DNA of 64,000 nt, from assembly GCF_002251795.1 (NCBI RefSeq), contig NZ_NOXU01000032.1:248001-312000 (forward strand), written 5' to 3'. The stretch is from Niveispirillum lacus (GTDB lineage: Bacteria > Pseudomonadota > Alphaproteobacteria > Azospirillales > Azospirillaceae). Numbering within the stretch: position 1 is the first letter of the stretch; every line of letters begins with the position of its first letter. Positions 17,155-25,163 of the stretch are shown here, one piece after another. The notes below the pieces were generated by a model. That model saw only the letters and a list, made by a program, of their open reading frames with translations, made no database searches and had not been told where the DNA came from. The position numbers and the translations under genes were made by a program.

Positions 17155-18408
17155 ATGTCCGACGCCAACCCAATCGCCTCGCCGACCAGCCCCTTCGCGT
17201 ATGTGCCTTTTCGGCTGTTCTGGTTTGCCCGCATCGCGGCGATCCTGGCCCTGCAAATGCAGATCGTCGCTACCGGCTGGCGGGTCTACGACATATCGGG
17301 AAGCCCCCTGGCGCTGGGTCTGATCGGACTGGCGGAATTCTTGCCGTCTATTCTGTTGGTGCTTGTGACTGGTCACGTTGCTGACCGGTTCGATCGTCGT
17401 CGGGTGATCAATTTCTGTCAGGGGCTCGCCATTCTGGCCATGCTGGTGCTGTGGCTGGCGCTGTGGGATGACCAGACAAAGGCCCTTTGGCCGGCTTTTG
17501 TTGCCGTCACCATCCTGGGCACGGCACGGGCCTTTGAAATGCCGGCGGCGTCTTCTCTGGTGCCCAATCTGGTGCCGCCAGGGCTGTTTCCCCGAGCAGT
17601 CGCGCTGAACTCATCGGCCTGGCAGGCATCGGCCATCGTCGGGCCAGCGCTGGGCGGGTTGCTCTATGGTCTAATCGGCCATTGGGTTTTTGCCATCTGC
17701 GCCTTGCTGTTTGTCATTGCTTTCATTCTGGTGGCCCTGATTCGCCTGCCGGCGCGCACCATGGCAGCGGCCGTAAAGAAGGTCAGCCTGGAAACCCTGT
17801 TTGCCGGGTTCCGTTTCATCTGGTCGAAACCCATCGTGCTGGGCGCGATATCGCTAGATTTGTTTGCCGTGCTGCTGGGCGGCGCGACAGCGTTGCTGCC
17901 GGTGCTGGCCAAGGACCAGTTCGATGCCGGCCCGGTCATGGCCGGCATCCTGCGTGCCGCCCCCTCGGTTGGCGCCTTGGCCACGGGCTTGGCCCTGTCT
18001 GTGTGGCCGGTGCGACGACGGGTAGGCCGGGTGCTGTTTGTCTGCGTCGCAGCCTTTGGCGTCTGCACCATTCTCTTCGGGATGACCAGTTCGGCCCTGA
18101 TCGCCGGCGGTGCGCTGGTGGTGATGGGGGCCGTCGATATGGTCAGCGTTTTTATCCGGCAGTCATTGGTCCAATTGGAAACACCCGATGATATGCGTGG
18201 CCGCGTCAGCGCCGTCAGCAGCCTGTTCATCGGCGCCTCCAACCAACTCGGCGAGTTCGAAAGTGGGCTCACCGCCTCGTGGTGGGGGGCCGGCCCGGCC
18301 GTCATTGTCGGCGGGGTGGGCACGCTGGTGGTGGTCGCACTCTGGTGCCTGCTGTTTCCGGCCCTGCGCAAGGTCGACCGGTTTCCCGGCGCATCCCCAT
18401 CCGCCTAA
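17155..18408 (+). CDS. MFS exporter (MFS_3/EntS-like)
   Basis: A 417-residue integral membrane protein with about twelve hydrophobic segments. The loop after the second segment, GHVADRFDRRRVI, is the MFS signature between TM2 and TM3. The overall pattern (FRLFWFARIAAILALQMQIVATGWRVYDISGSPLALGLIGL) is that of the MFS_3 group, which includes the enterobactin exporter EntS. The substrate cannot be told from sequence, and the gene does not share promoter elements with the glycan locus. The ribosome site before ATG 17155 is weak (CGGTGCC). It is preceded by a 235-bp gap in which no other gene is visible. Confidence 0.8.
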   Translation: MSDANPIASPTSPFAYVPFRLFWFARIAAILALQMQIVATGWRVYDISGSPLALGLIGLAEFLPSILLVLVTGHVADRFDRRRVINFCQGLAILAMLVLWLALWDDQTKALWPAFVAVTILGTARAFEMPAASSLVPNLVPPGLFPRAVALNSSAWQASAIVGPALGGLLYGLIGHWVFAICALLFVIAFILVALIRLPARTMAAAVKKVSLETLFAGFRFIWSKPIVLGAISLDLFAVLLGGATALLPVLAKDQFDAGPVMAGILRAAPSVGALATGLALSVWPVRRRVGRVLFVCVAAFGVCTILFGMTSSALIAGGALVVMGAVDMVSVFIRQSLVQLETPDDMRGRVSAVSSLFIGASNQLGEFESGLTASWWGAGPAVIVGGVGTLVVVALWCLLFPALRKVDRFPGASPSA

Positions 18409-18582
18409 GGGGCGGCAAACCATATCGTTCCGGGCAACACATCCTGCGCCGGCACGGCAACGGCCGCTAGGGCGCCGTTACACCCTGTTGCATCGCGCCC
18501 AATGCAAGGGCCAATGATGATTTTTCCGTTAGTGTAGCCTTTCGGACACATTTTTCACTTTTCAAAGCCCGTGGAGATGGGC

Positions 18583-18693
18583 TATAAGAAAGTGACTTGA
18601 CCGTTGCATATGAGCAACTGTCAGGGACTTTACCTCCTTATGAGGCTCCCTTCATCTCTGGCCGGCTGCCACGCGCAGCCGGCTTTCTTTTTT
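18583..18693 (+). ncRNA. candidate three-stem small RNA
   Basis: In the 346-bp space between two convergent genes there is a -10-like TATAAG at 18583-18588 with weak TTTTCA upstream. It is followed by three consecutive stems: TGAC-C-GTTGC / GCAAC-T-GTCA (18598-18623, loop ATATGA); AGGGA..CCTC / GAGG..TCCCT (18623-18651, loop CTTAT); and a Rho-independent terminator. No open frame with a ribosome site is present. The second stem-loop exposes ACCTCCTTA, the anti-Shine-Dalgarno sequence itself, as in several alphaproteobacterial small RNAs with CCUCC loops. It could alternatively be the leader or 3' end of another transcript. The RNA would be about 95-100 nt. Confidence 0.5.
18660..18693 (+). 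terminator. Rho-independent terminator of candidate sRNA
   Basis: GCCGGCTG (18661-18668) pairs perfectly with CAGCCGGC (18676-18683), with one further C-G pair closing the loop, and TTTCTTTTTT follows. This is a textbook plus-strand terminator. Confidence 0.9.
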
Positions 18694-18716
18694 AGATTAG
18701 GCGATAATCATTGATC

Positions 18717-18742
18717 AAACCCGTTGCGGATGCAACGGGTTT
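18717..18742 (-). terminator. terminator of polymerase gene
   Basis: An 11-bp perfect stem AAACCCGTTGC / GCAACGGGTTT with a 4-nt loop lies just after the minus-strand gene ending at 18755. It ends in TTT on both strands and may work in both directions. Confidence 0.75.
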
Positions 18743-18754
18743 CAGGGCGGTCTT

Positions 18755-20044
18755 TCAGGCCAACCGGATGAACCGTGTCCGCGGGAACAGGTTGCAGCCA
18801 GTCAGGACCAAGGCCACGAAGGCCATGATGCCCAGGTTCAGCGGGAACTGGAAAAAGTTCAGATAGCCAGGCGCCAGCATCAACAAGGCCAGGAAGATGT
18901 AGAAATGATGGGTCCGGACAAAATCCGGCCCCCGGTCGCGCAGCCGGGTCAGCAGCAGGAACGCCATCAGCACCGATCCAAGGTAGGACCAGTCGGTCAG
19001 GCCGAACAGCACCACCCCCGGCACCCCGAAATCGGCATAGGCCAGGATGGGGCCGCCAAAGGCCGGGGTGTGCCCGGCCTCGGCCATACCGGGATAGAAC
19101 ATCTCGTTCAGCAGCGTGGGGCCGTAAACATAGGGCTTGCCCGGCCATAGGCCGCGCGGCACTGCCCCGATGATGTCGGTTGATGCGATCTGACCATAAA
19201 ACAGGTCGGTCAATCCGTTCTGATAGGCGCGCACAAAATAGGCGCTGTTGGAGTAATAGTCGAAATACAGGAAGATATCGACCAGATCGGCCGAACCAAA
19301 GTTAGCCAGCACCGCGGCCGACATCACCAACCCCACCGCCGCGACGGTGGAAATCTTCAGCTTGAAACCGGATATCAGCATGAAGGCAAACGCAGTAACA
19401 GTATAGAGTACCAGATAGCCTTTAGACCCAAGCAGAAAGACAAAAGGCAGATAGACCAGCCATGTGGTGATGATGCGCCGCTGGGTGCCGGCCGCAAGCA
19501 TGGCCAGGATATAGGAAACGGCAATCATCGACACGGACATGGCATAAAATGGCCCTGCCCCGGACCGGTGCAACTGATACCCCGTGCGTGGGCTGAGCAA
19601 CCAGTTGACCAACCCAAAACTCCAACTGGCAGTGATGACAAACGCCAGCAGAAACACCCCAAAAAACAGCACCGCACAGAGGCGCAGTCGCTGCACCGGC
19701 AGAGGACGGAAATGGAACCGGTCAACAAACCGTCCCAACACGTCGTCGCGCGTCAGGTAGAAGACGAGCAGCGCCGCAACGCCGGTTCGCAGGGTGAAAT
19801 GCAGGTTCTCCAGGAGGATCAGGTACTGATATGTCTGATCAAACACACCATTGTTGAAATGTACCGACGGCCCAGCCAACAACCAGAGCAGCCGCACCGG
19901 CAGCAGGGCAAATACGGTGATTGAGTACGGGTTAAGATAGGCAAGACCCAGAAGCCGCGCAAAAAACAGCAGGAACAACGGTTCGAGCCCGAAATTATAC
20001 AGCAGGTTCAGCGCGAACAGCGCGTCGAAGAAGACGTCCATCAT
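18755..20044 (-). CDS. Wzy-like oligosaccharide repeat-unit polymerase
   Basis: A 429-residue protein with about ten to twelve membrane segments. The start is taken at 20044 because the upstream extension is basic, non-hydrophobic and proline-rich, unlike a coding start; an ATG at 20041 is equally possible. The sequence AVPRGLWPGKPYVYGPTLLNEMFYPG in a loop before the last segments resembles the loop conserved in O-antigen/oligosaccharide repeat-unit polymerases, where lipid-linked repeats are joined at the periplasmic face. No glycosyltransferase or flippase is adjacent, so it may be an orphan polymerase for surface polysaccharide. It is divergent from the XRE cassette. Confidence 0.6.
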   Translation of the reverse strand: MMDVFFDALFALNLLYNFGLEPLFLLFFARLLGLAYLNPYSITVFALLPVRLLWLLAGPSVHFNNGVFDQTYQYLILLENLHFTLRTGVAALLVFYLTRDDVLGRFVDRFHFRPLPVQRLRLCAVLFFGVFLLAFVITASWSFGLVNWLLSPRTGYQLHRSGAGPFYAMSVSMIAVSYILAMLAAGTQRRIITTWLVYLPFVFLLGSKGYLVLYTVTAFAFMLISGFKLKISTVAAVGLVMSAAVLANFGSADLVDIFLYFDYYSNSAYFVRAYQNGLTDLFYGQIASTDIIGAVPRGLWPGKPYVYGPTLLNEMFYPGMAEAGHTPAFGGPILAYADFGVPGVVLFGLTDWSYLGSVLMAFLLLTRLRDRGPDFVRTHHFYIFLALLMLAPGYLNFFQFPLNLGIMAFVALVLTGCNLFPRTRFIRLA

Positions 20045-20356
20045 GCCCACGCTTGGTCCGGGTCCGCAGCAGAGAGTTACCTCAGCGATCGCCGGCACGT
20101 TAGTGAAGCGATCACCCTTGGTCAAGCCGCACCCCCAGCCCCCGACGGGCCAGCGGAGTCGCGGCGGAGTCGCCCTGACCAGACGGACGCCAGACCCTGA
20201 GAATGCCTTGCGTCGGCCACGTTCTGGCCGTTTTACAGGCATTTCATCGTATGCGACCGCGTGGAAGCCGTCCCCCTCGAACACGGGCGAGAGAAAAGTG
20301 GTAATCTGTTATAAAGTCGCTTATGTTCGCAGCAGGCATAGTCGACGGGGTGTCGG
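20045..20356. other. 312-bp divergent intergenic region
   Basis: This space separates the polymerase gene from the XRE cassette. The only notable element is an AT-rich TATAAA at 20310-20315, a possible -10 for the plus-strand cassette, without a recognisable -35. No RNA gene or repeat was seen. Confidence 0.5.
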
Positions 20357-20722
20357 ATGTACTCACATCCTCAACATGGTGGCGGTGAAGAGGTCAAGGA
20401 ACTGCGCCGGCAGGCGGGGGCTTGGCTGAAAAACCGCCGGACAGAGGTCGGGCTGACCCAGCGTGCGCTGGCGGAGGCTGTCGGTCTTGAATATTACACG
20501 ATGGTCTCGATGATCGAGGCGGGGCGCGGTCGCATCCCGCCGGACAGCTATTTGGCGTGGGCTGCTGCGCTGCAGATGCAGCCCGCAGAGTTCGTGCGGA
20601 CCTTGATGCAGTTCTACGATCCGATTACCCATTCTATTCTGTTCGGCGACGCCGGTACCACTTCTCCTTCCGGCTCTGCCGGTGGTGGGGAGCAGGCGGC
20701 GCCAAAGTTCCGCGTGGTCTGA
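20357..20722 (+). CDS. XRE-type helix-turn-helix protein 1
   Basis: A 121-residue protein. Residues ~14-70 form a Cro/CI-type HTH (LRRQAGAWLKNRRTEVGLTQRALAEAVGLEYYTMVSMIEAGRGRIP), followed by a short helix (AAALQMQPAEFVRTLMQFYDP) and a low-complexity glycine/serine tail. It is probably a DNA-binding regulator of its own cassette. It is similar in layout to the next gene (YLAWAAALQMQPAEF against VLAGWALAIGMEPSDF), which points to a tandem duplication. Nothing shows the ligand or operator. The ATG at 20357 follows GACGGGGTGTCGG. Confidence 0.75.
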   Translation: MYSHPQHGGGEEVKELRRQAGAWLKNRRTEVGLTQRALAEAVGLEYYTMVSMIEAGRGRIPPDSYLAWAAALQMQPAEFVRTLMQFYDPITHSILFGDAGTTSPSGSAGGGEQAAPKFRVV

Positions 20723-20765
20723 ACCCGGCACGGGTATAATCCATAGAAGGTATTGAGCCGCCGCC

Positions 20766-21137
20766 ATGGGCGAAATCGTCTCCATCCAGATCGCACAGTT
20801 GAAGGCCGCCCGCCCCGAGGCGGCCGACAATACTGCACGCGAACGGATGATGGCCTTGCGCGAACGCCGGGCCGCCTGGGGGCGCGCCATCCGGCAACGG
20901 CGGCTGGATCATGGGTTCACCACCCGGTCGCTGGCTGACACGGTTGGTCTACCCAGCCCCACCCTGGTCAGTGCGATTGAAAGTGGCCGTGGCCGCCTCC
21001 CTGATGGCGTTCTTGCCGGCTGGGCATTGGCCATCGGCATGGAACCGTCCGATTTCGCCGCCGGCTATCTGTCGGCTTTTGAGCCCGACGCTTTCGCCGC
21101 CCTGCGGCCGAGCCAGGAAGAAGGGAGGCCGGCATGA
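20766..21137 (+). CDS. XRE-type helix-turn-helix protein 2
   Basis: A 123-residue paralogue of the preceding protein. The HTH spans about residues 34-90 (WGRAIRQRRLDHGFTTRSLADTVGLPSPTLVSAIESGRGRLP) and is followed by the same GWALAIGMEPSDFAAGYLSAFEPD helix. An N-terminal extension of about 30 residues is rich in Arg and Ala. Its stop codon overlaps the start of the next gene (ATGA at 21134-21137), so the two are translationally coupled. The ribosome site before 20766 is poor. It likely regulates the cassette together with the first XRE protein, perhaps as a heteromer; that is inference. Confidence 0.75.
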   Translation: MGEIVSIQIAQLKAARPEAADNTARERMMALRERRAAWGRAIRQRRLDHGFTTRSLADTVGLPSPTLVSAIESGRGRLPDGVLAGWALAIGMEPSDFAAGYLSAFEPDAFAALRPSQEEGRPA

Positions 21138-22291
21138 GCGCGTCGGCCGAAATATTCCGCTTCCCCAGCCGGGGTGCGGACAATGCCAGCAAAGGTGCCT
21201 GGACCAACCAGGAAATCGCCGACGTTTATCGTTGCCTGGATATGTTTGCCCGCCATGGTCTGGTGGTTGAGGCGGCGTCCGGCTTGTCAGAGGAAGGCGA
21301 TCCTTGGTTCGCGATTGAGGATGTGTCGTCCGGCGATGCGTTGATCCATATTGCGCGCATTGATGGTTTCTTTGTGGTGCATGTGCTGGACGGCGAGACT
21401 TGGTCTGGCGAAACGCTGCGCGCGGCCCTGTCACAGATCGACATGGGCACCTTGCCGGGTACCGATACCGGTGCTGCACATCATGACAACAATGCCGCCG
21501 ATGGCGATGATGATCGCGACGGCACCCATGCGTTCCTGCGCATTGTCAGCGCTGTGGTGGCGGTGCTGACAGCGGACGTGATCGCCAGCGCCGTCACACA
21601 CGATGCGGTGGCATCGCCCCTGCCCCCGACCGGTGCGCCAGACGCTGGCGACCACGGCGCCGATGGTAACAAGGCCGTGCTGGATTTGCCAGCCGTGCAG
21701 GCCAGCCTGCCGAACGCTGATCGTCAGGACGCGCCATCTGATCCGGCCGCGTCGAACCTAGCCGATAAGCCACTGATGCTGGTGAAGGCTGAAAAGCTGG
21801 CGAACGGCACCGATGCGCCCGCAACAGTCACGGCCCCGATGGCCCTGGCCACAGCGCTGCCGTCGGATGCCGTAACCGCTGATAACGCCAAGGCCGAGGA
21901 GATTGTCAACACGGCCAAGGCGCAGGCAATCGTCGCCGTGACCGACCATGATGACGGCATCGCCCTGTCCTTTACCGCACGGGGCGGCGACACGGTGCAG
22001 GTTTCTTACAATGAAAACGCCTACTTCATGGGGACGGAGAACAAGGCGGATACCTTCCTGATCATTCTGGGCAAGAATGACCGTGAAGTGACGACCAAGG
22101 TGGGGAATTTTGAAAAGGGGCAAGATAGTCTGGTGATCGAACAATCCGGCGATTTGGGCACCAGCAGCGCCCTTATCACGGATTTGGGGGTTTTGGTTAC
22201 CAACGGCGCACAACAGTTGACGGTGATTGGTCAGGCAGCGGCGGAGATCCATCTGTCGGTGCAGACCACTTCGCTGGTCGTTGGAGGTTGA
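21134..22291 (+). CDS. unknown protein with central membrane segment and RTX-like C-terminus
   Basis: A 385-residue protein I do not recognise. Residues 1-105 look like a compact alpha/beta domain (NQEIADVYRCLDMFARHG, FFVVHVLDGETW). One hydrophobic stretch at ~133-155 (FLRIVSAVVAVLTADVIASAV) could cross the membrane. A long Ala/Asp-rich linker follows, then a C-terminal beta-rich domain with NFEKGQDSLVIEQSG, similar to the dF-x-pG-x-D motif found at the end of RTX and serralysin-type secreted proteins. It overlaps the upstream XRE gene by four bases and precedes the CAP gene by six, so it is part of one operon. It might anchor or export the CAP protein, but no function can be assigned. Confidence 0.7.
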   Translation: MSASAEIFRFPSRGADNASKGAWTNQEIADVYRCLDMFARHGLVVEAASGLSEEGDPWFAIEDVSSGDALIHIARIDGFFVVHVLDGETWSGETLRAALSQIDMGTLPGTDTGAAHHDNNAADGDDDRDGTHAFLRIVSAVVAVLTADVIASAVTHDAVASPLPPTGAPDAGDHGADGNKAVLDLPAVQASLPNADRQDAPSDPAASNLADKPLMLVKAEKLANGTDAPATVTAPMALATALPSDAVTADNAKAEEIVNTAKAQAIVAVTDHDDGIALSFTARGGDTVQVSYNENAYFMGTENKADTFLIILGKNDREVTTKVGNFEKGQDSLVIEQSGDLGTSSALITDLGVLVTNGAQQLTVIGQAAAEIHLSVQTTSLVVGG

Positions 22292-22296
22292 GTGAC

Positions 22297-23661
22297 ATGA
22301 GTATCGCAGCCCTGGTTACCCTTCTTCCCGGAAGCAATAGCCTGTCGATCGACGAGCTTGCGCTCTATCATGCGATCAATGATCTGCGTCTGGCCAAGGG
22401 TCTGACGCCGCTGAAACCGTCGCTCGACCTGACAATCCTGGCAGGTCAGCATGCCACCGATTTCGACACCAATGTCGGCTTTGTCGCCTGGTCGAATGCG
22501 ACGGTGACGGCGCGGACGGTCCCGTCGCTGCATCATTGGAGTGATGGGCAGAGCTACACAGCCGGCGTCCTGGCCTTGGCTGCTTCCCTCAAACTCACCC
22601 TGCCGCAAAGCATCGGTGAGAATGCTGAGGGTCTGCTGGTTGCTAACGCCGGCAGTGATGTGCTGGCAAGCTGGCTCGCCAAGCCAGCAATGACCAGTAA
22701 TCTGCTGGCCGTGAACTGGGATGCTGTTGGCATCGGTATAGCTGGCAACATGGTTTATGCCACCTTCGGCACTTATACGGATAAGGCCGCCAAGACTGCC
22801 GTTGTGCCCATTCTGGGCAGCAATAGTGGTGAGAGCATCCGCACCACGGCCTGGGCTGACAGTATCGCTGCCAGCGGCGGCAACGATGTGATCTTTGGTC
22901 TTACCGATGGTGATCGCGTGGATGGCGGTGCCGGCCTGGACCGAATCACCTTGTCCGGTACCGCAGCCAGCTACAAGATTGCGCCGGTCACGGCGGCTGA
23001 TGGCAGCACGTGGGCCGTCATTACGGGGGCCGAGGGCCAGATCAGTATCCATAATGTGGAATATGTGGAATTCGCCGACCGCGTCATCGACAGCAGCAAT
23101 TGGGGGGAAAACCTCACCCGGATTCGCTTTGATGATAGTTTCTATGGCCTCCGCAATGTGGATGTGGCGGCTGCGGTGACTGGCGGTGCCATCTCTTCGC
23201 TGGAAGATCATTTCTGGTCCTTTGGCGTCAACGAAGGGCGCGACCCCGCTGCCTTTTTTGATACCGACTATTATCTGGCCCGTAATCCCGACATCGTTGC
23301 TGCGATGGCGGCCGGGACCGTAACCAGTGCTTTTGAACATTACCTGCTGTTCGGTCAGTTTGAAGGCCGCAACCCCAATGCCTATTTCAACACCGCTGAC
23401 TATCTGGAACTGAACCCCGACGTGGCTGCCGCCATCAGCGCGGGCCTGGTGGGGTCGGCCATCGATCATTACCTGAATTTCGGGCGGTTTGAAGGGCGGC
23501 TGGCCACTGATCAGTTCAGCGAAACGTTCTACTTGGCGCAGAATCCGGATGTAGCGGCTGCCGTCGCCGCCGGTGTGTTTGAGAGCGGGCTCAGCCATTA
23601 CCGGTTGGTCGGGCAGGTAGAGGGTCGCTTGCCCTTTGATGCGGACGGTATCTTGGGCTGA
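22297..23661 (+). CDS. secreted CAP-domain protein with four C-terminal repeats
   Basis: A 454-residue protein. The ATG at 22297 has GGAGG nine bases upstream; a TTG at 22288 is too close to that site. Residues ~20-160 form a CAP/SCP (PR-1) domain: LALYHAINDLRLAKGLTPL, AGQHATDF, SIGENAEG and GNMVYATFGTY. A short RTX-like turn (NDVIFGLTDGDRVDGGAGLDRI) follows. From residue 282 to the end there are four ~43-residue repeats of the form YLA-NPDVAAAVAAG-SALEHYL-FG-EGR. No classical signal peptide is visible, which together with the RTX-like turn suggests type I secretion. CAP proteins act as extracellular hydrolase-like or lipid-binding domains; the substrate is unknown. Confidence 0.75.
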   Translation: MSIAALVTLLPGSNSLSIDELALYHAINDLRLAKGLTPLKPSLDLTILAGQHATDFDTNVGFVAWSNATVTARTVPSLHHWSDGQSYTAGVLALAASLKLTLPQSIGENAEGLLVANAGSDVLASWLAKPAMTSNLLAVNWDAVGIGIAGNMVYATFGTYTDKAAKTAVVPILGSNSGESIRTTAWADSIAASGGNDVIFGLTDGDRVDGGAGLDRITLSGTAASYKIAPVTAADGSTWAVITGAEGQISIHNVEYVEFADRVIDSSNWGENLTRIRFDDSFYGLRNVDVAAAVTGGAISSLEDHFWSFGVNEGRDPAAFFDTDYYLARNPDIVAAMAAGTVTSAFEHYLLFGQFEGRNPNAYFNTADYLELNPDVAAAISAGLVGSAIDHYLNFGRFEGRLATDQFSETFYLAQNPDVAAAVAAGVFESGLSHYRLVGQVEGRLPFDADGILG

Positions 23662-23690
23662 GCCGGTACGCGGTAACCACCGGCCAGTCT

Positions 23691-24812
23691 CTACCCTGGC
23701 CGCTGCGCGGCGCGGACCCGGAACATGGCGCGTTCAGCCGCCTCCAGCAGCCGTTCGACATTTTTGCCATCTTCCGGGGCCAAGGCTGCCCCCAGGGTGA
23801 ATTCTGGCGTCTGCACCAGGTCACCGATGACCAGCGGGATCGACAGGGCCAGGCGTAGCCCGTCGGCTCTGACCATCAGGTCAGCCCGCGTCGACAGACC
23901 GGGCAGCAGCAAGGCGAATTGTGCGCCGGTCAATCGCCCGATCAGGGTACCCGGCGGCGCCGTGTCGCGCAGACGGGCGGCAAAGGCGGACAGCATGCGG
24001 TCACCCATCCCATGACCAAGACTGCTGTTCAAGGTACGCAGCCCCTCCATGCCCAGCAGCAACAACCCGTACTGCCGGTCGCTAACCACCTCTGCCTGTG
24101 ACAGGAAAGCCGTACGGCTGGCCACGCCGGTCAGAGTATCCCGTTCCGCTTGCTGACGCAGGCTTTCCCCTTCGGTGGCGGCAACCAGTGTCGGAAACAG
24201 GCCCGTCCAGCCCAAGGCCCAGGCCAGCGTTGCGGCCAGCAGCCAGGAAGGCATGCGGGTGTCCGCCGCTCCCAAATCCAGCCCCGTGATGAGCAGGTTC
24301 AGCCCGCGCCACGCCATCAGCATGGCCAATGTTGCAAACAGCACCCCCAGTCCGACAGCCGGCAGCCAGGACCAGCGTGGCGCCCGCCAGACCAGCGTTA
24401 GGGCCGTCGCCATCAGCAGCAGAAAGGCGAAGCCGTCATGCAGACTGATACGCAGCCAGGGGTGGCCAGCGGAAACCAGCATCAGGGCTAGAATGGCCAG
24501 GCACAGGGTTACGACTGGCATCCGTCGCCGGGCCGCATCGCCAAAGCCACGCAGCGCCAGGCTGCCATCCAGCATGAACAGCATGGCGGACAGCGTCAGT
24601 CCGCAATTGATGGCAATCCCCAAGTCAGGCCGGGCCCATTGCACGGCCGGTGGCAGCAGATAGGCTATGGCCGACAGCAGAGCCGCCATCAGCCATGCGC
24701 CCGTTCCCGGCACCCGCGCACGGGCCTGCCACAAGGTTGCTGTCACCAGCAGCGACAGCAATCCGGTGTACCCCAAGCCCAGGCGCAAGGTCGCGATGTC
24801 CGCTGCCCCCAT
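23691..24812 (-). CDS. membrane GGDEF-like protein with degenerate active site
   Basis: A 373-residue protein. Residues 1-205 contain about seven hydrophobic segments, forming a membrane sensor region. Residues ~215-373 form a GGDEF fold (DTLTGVASRTAFLSQAEV, GLLLLGMEGLRTLNSSLGHGMGDRMLSAFAARL). The active-site signature GG(D/E)EF is replaced by LTGAQF in GRLTGAQFALLLPG, so both the metal-binding acidic residue and the second glycine are lost. Diguanylate cyclase activity is therefore unlikely; it may bind GTP or c-di-GMP or act only by interaction. GGGAGG lies just before the ATG at 24812. It converges on the CAP gene. Confidence 0.8.
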   Translation of the reverse strand: MGAADIATLRLGLGYTGLLSLLVTATLWQARARVPGTGAWLMAALLSAIAYLLPPAVQWARPDLGIAINCGLTLSAMLFMLDGSLALRGFGDAARRRMPVVTLCLAILALMLVSAGHPWLRISLHDGFAFLLLMATALTLVWRAPRWSWLPAVGLGVLFATLAMLMAWRGLNLLITGLDLGAADTRMPSWLLAATLAWALGWTGLFPTLVAATEGESLRQQAERDTLTGVASRTAFLSQAEVVSDRQYGLLLLGMEGLRTLNSSLGHGMGDRMLSAFAARLRDTAPPGTLIGRLTGAQFALLLPGLSTRADLMVRADGLRLALSIPLVIGDLVQTPEFTLGAALAPEDGKNVERLLEAAERAMFRVRAAQRPG

Positions 24813-25163
24813 GCCACCTCCCTTTTCCTGACATCAGACACACCCGTTAGCCCCGGTGCGTCAAGCCCTTGGCATTGGTCGCTGACAAGAAGCGCAGCAC
24901 AGACCACAGCCGGCCCGGCCATTATACCGCAACGGCCTGTTGTCATAGCCCCGCACCAGCACCGCCGATCAACCGCCTGGAGCAGGTGGATTGACCGACG
25001 CCTTGGCGCGGTTAGGGCGTTGGTGACCACCCGATACCCGCGGCAGCATGAGACACGACCCGCAGGCGGTATTGATCGCCGTCACTGGCGGCGTTGACGG
25101 CGAAGATAGGGGAATGATCGTCTTGACCGACTTTCCAGTGCTGCTAGGCCGGAGCCGCCGCCC
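24813..25163. other. 351-bp intergenic region
   Basis: This lies between two minus-strand genes, after the glucoamylase stop codon and before the GGDEF-like gene start. I see no RNA gene, convincing terminator, repeat or operator in it. It must hold the promoter of the GGDEF-like gene. Confidence 0.5.

Noticed and set aside
20357-21137. prophage remnant, because of the two Cro/CI-like genes
   Set aside because: No integrase, structural phage gene, att-like repeat or tRNA target is present, and the genes are coupled to a secreted-protein operon.
23140-23658. regular repeats that could suggest a CRISPR array
   Set aside because: They are in-frame protein repeats of about 43 codons with diverged DNA, with no identical direct repeats or spacers and no cas genes nearby.
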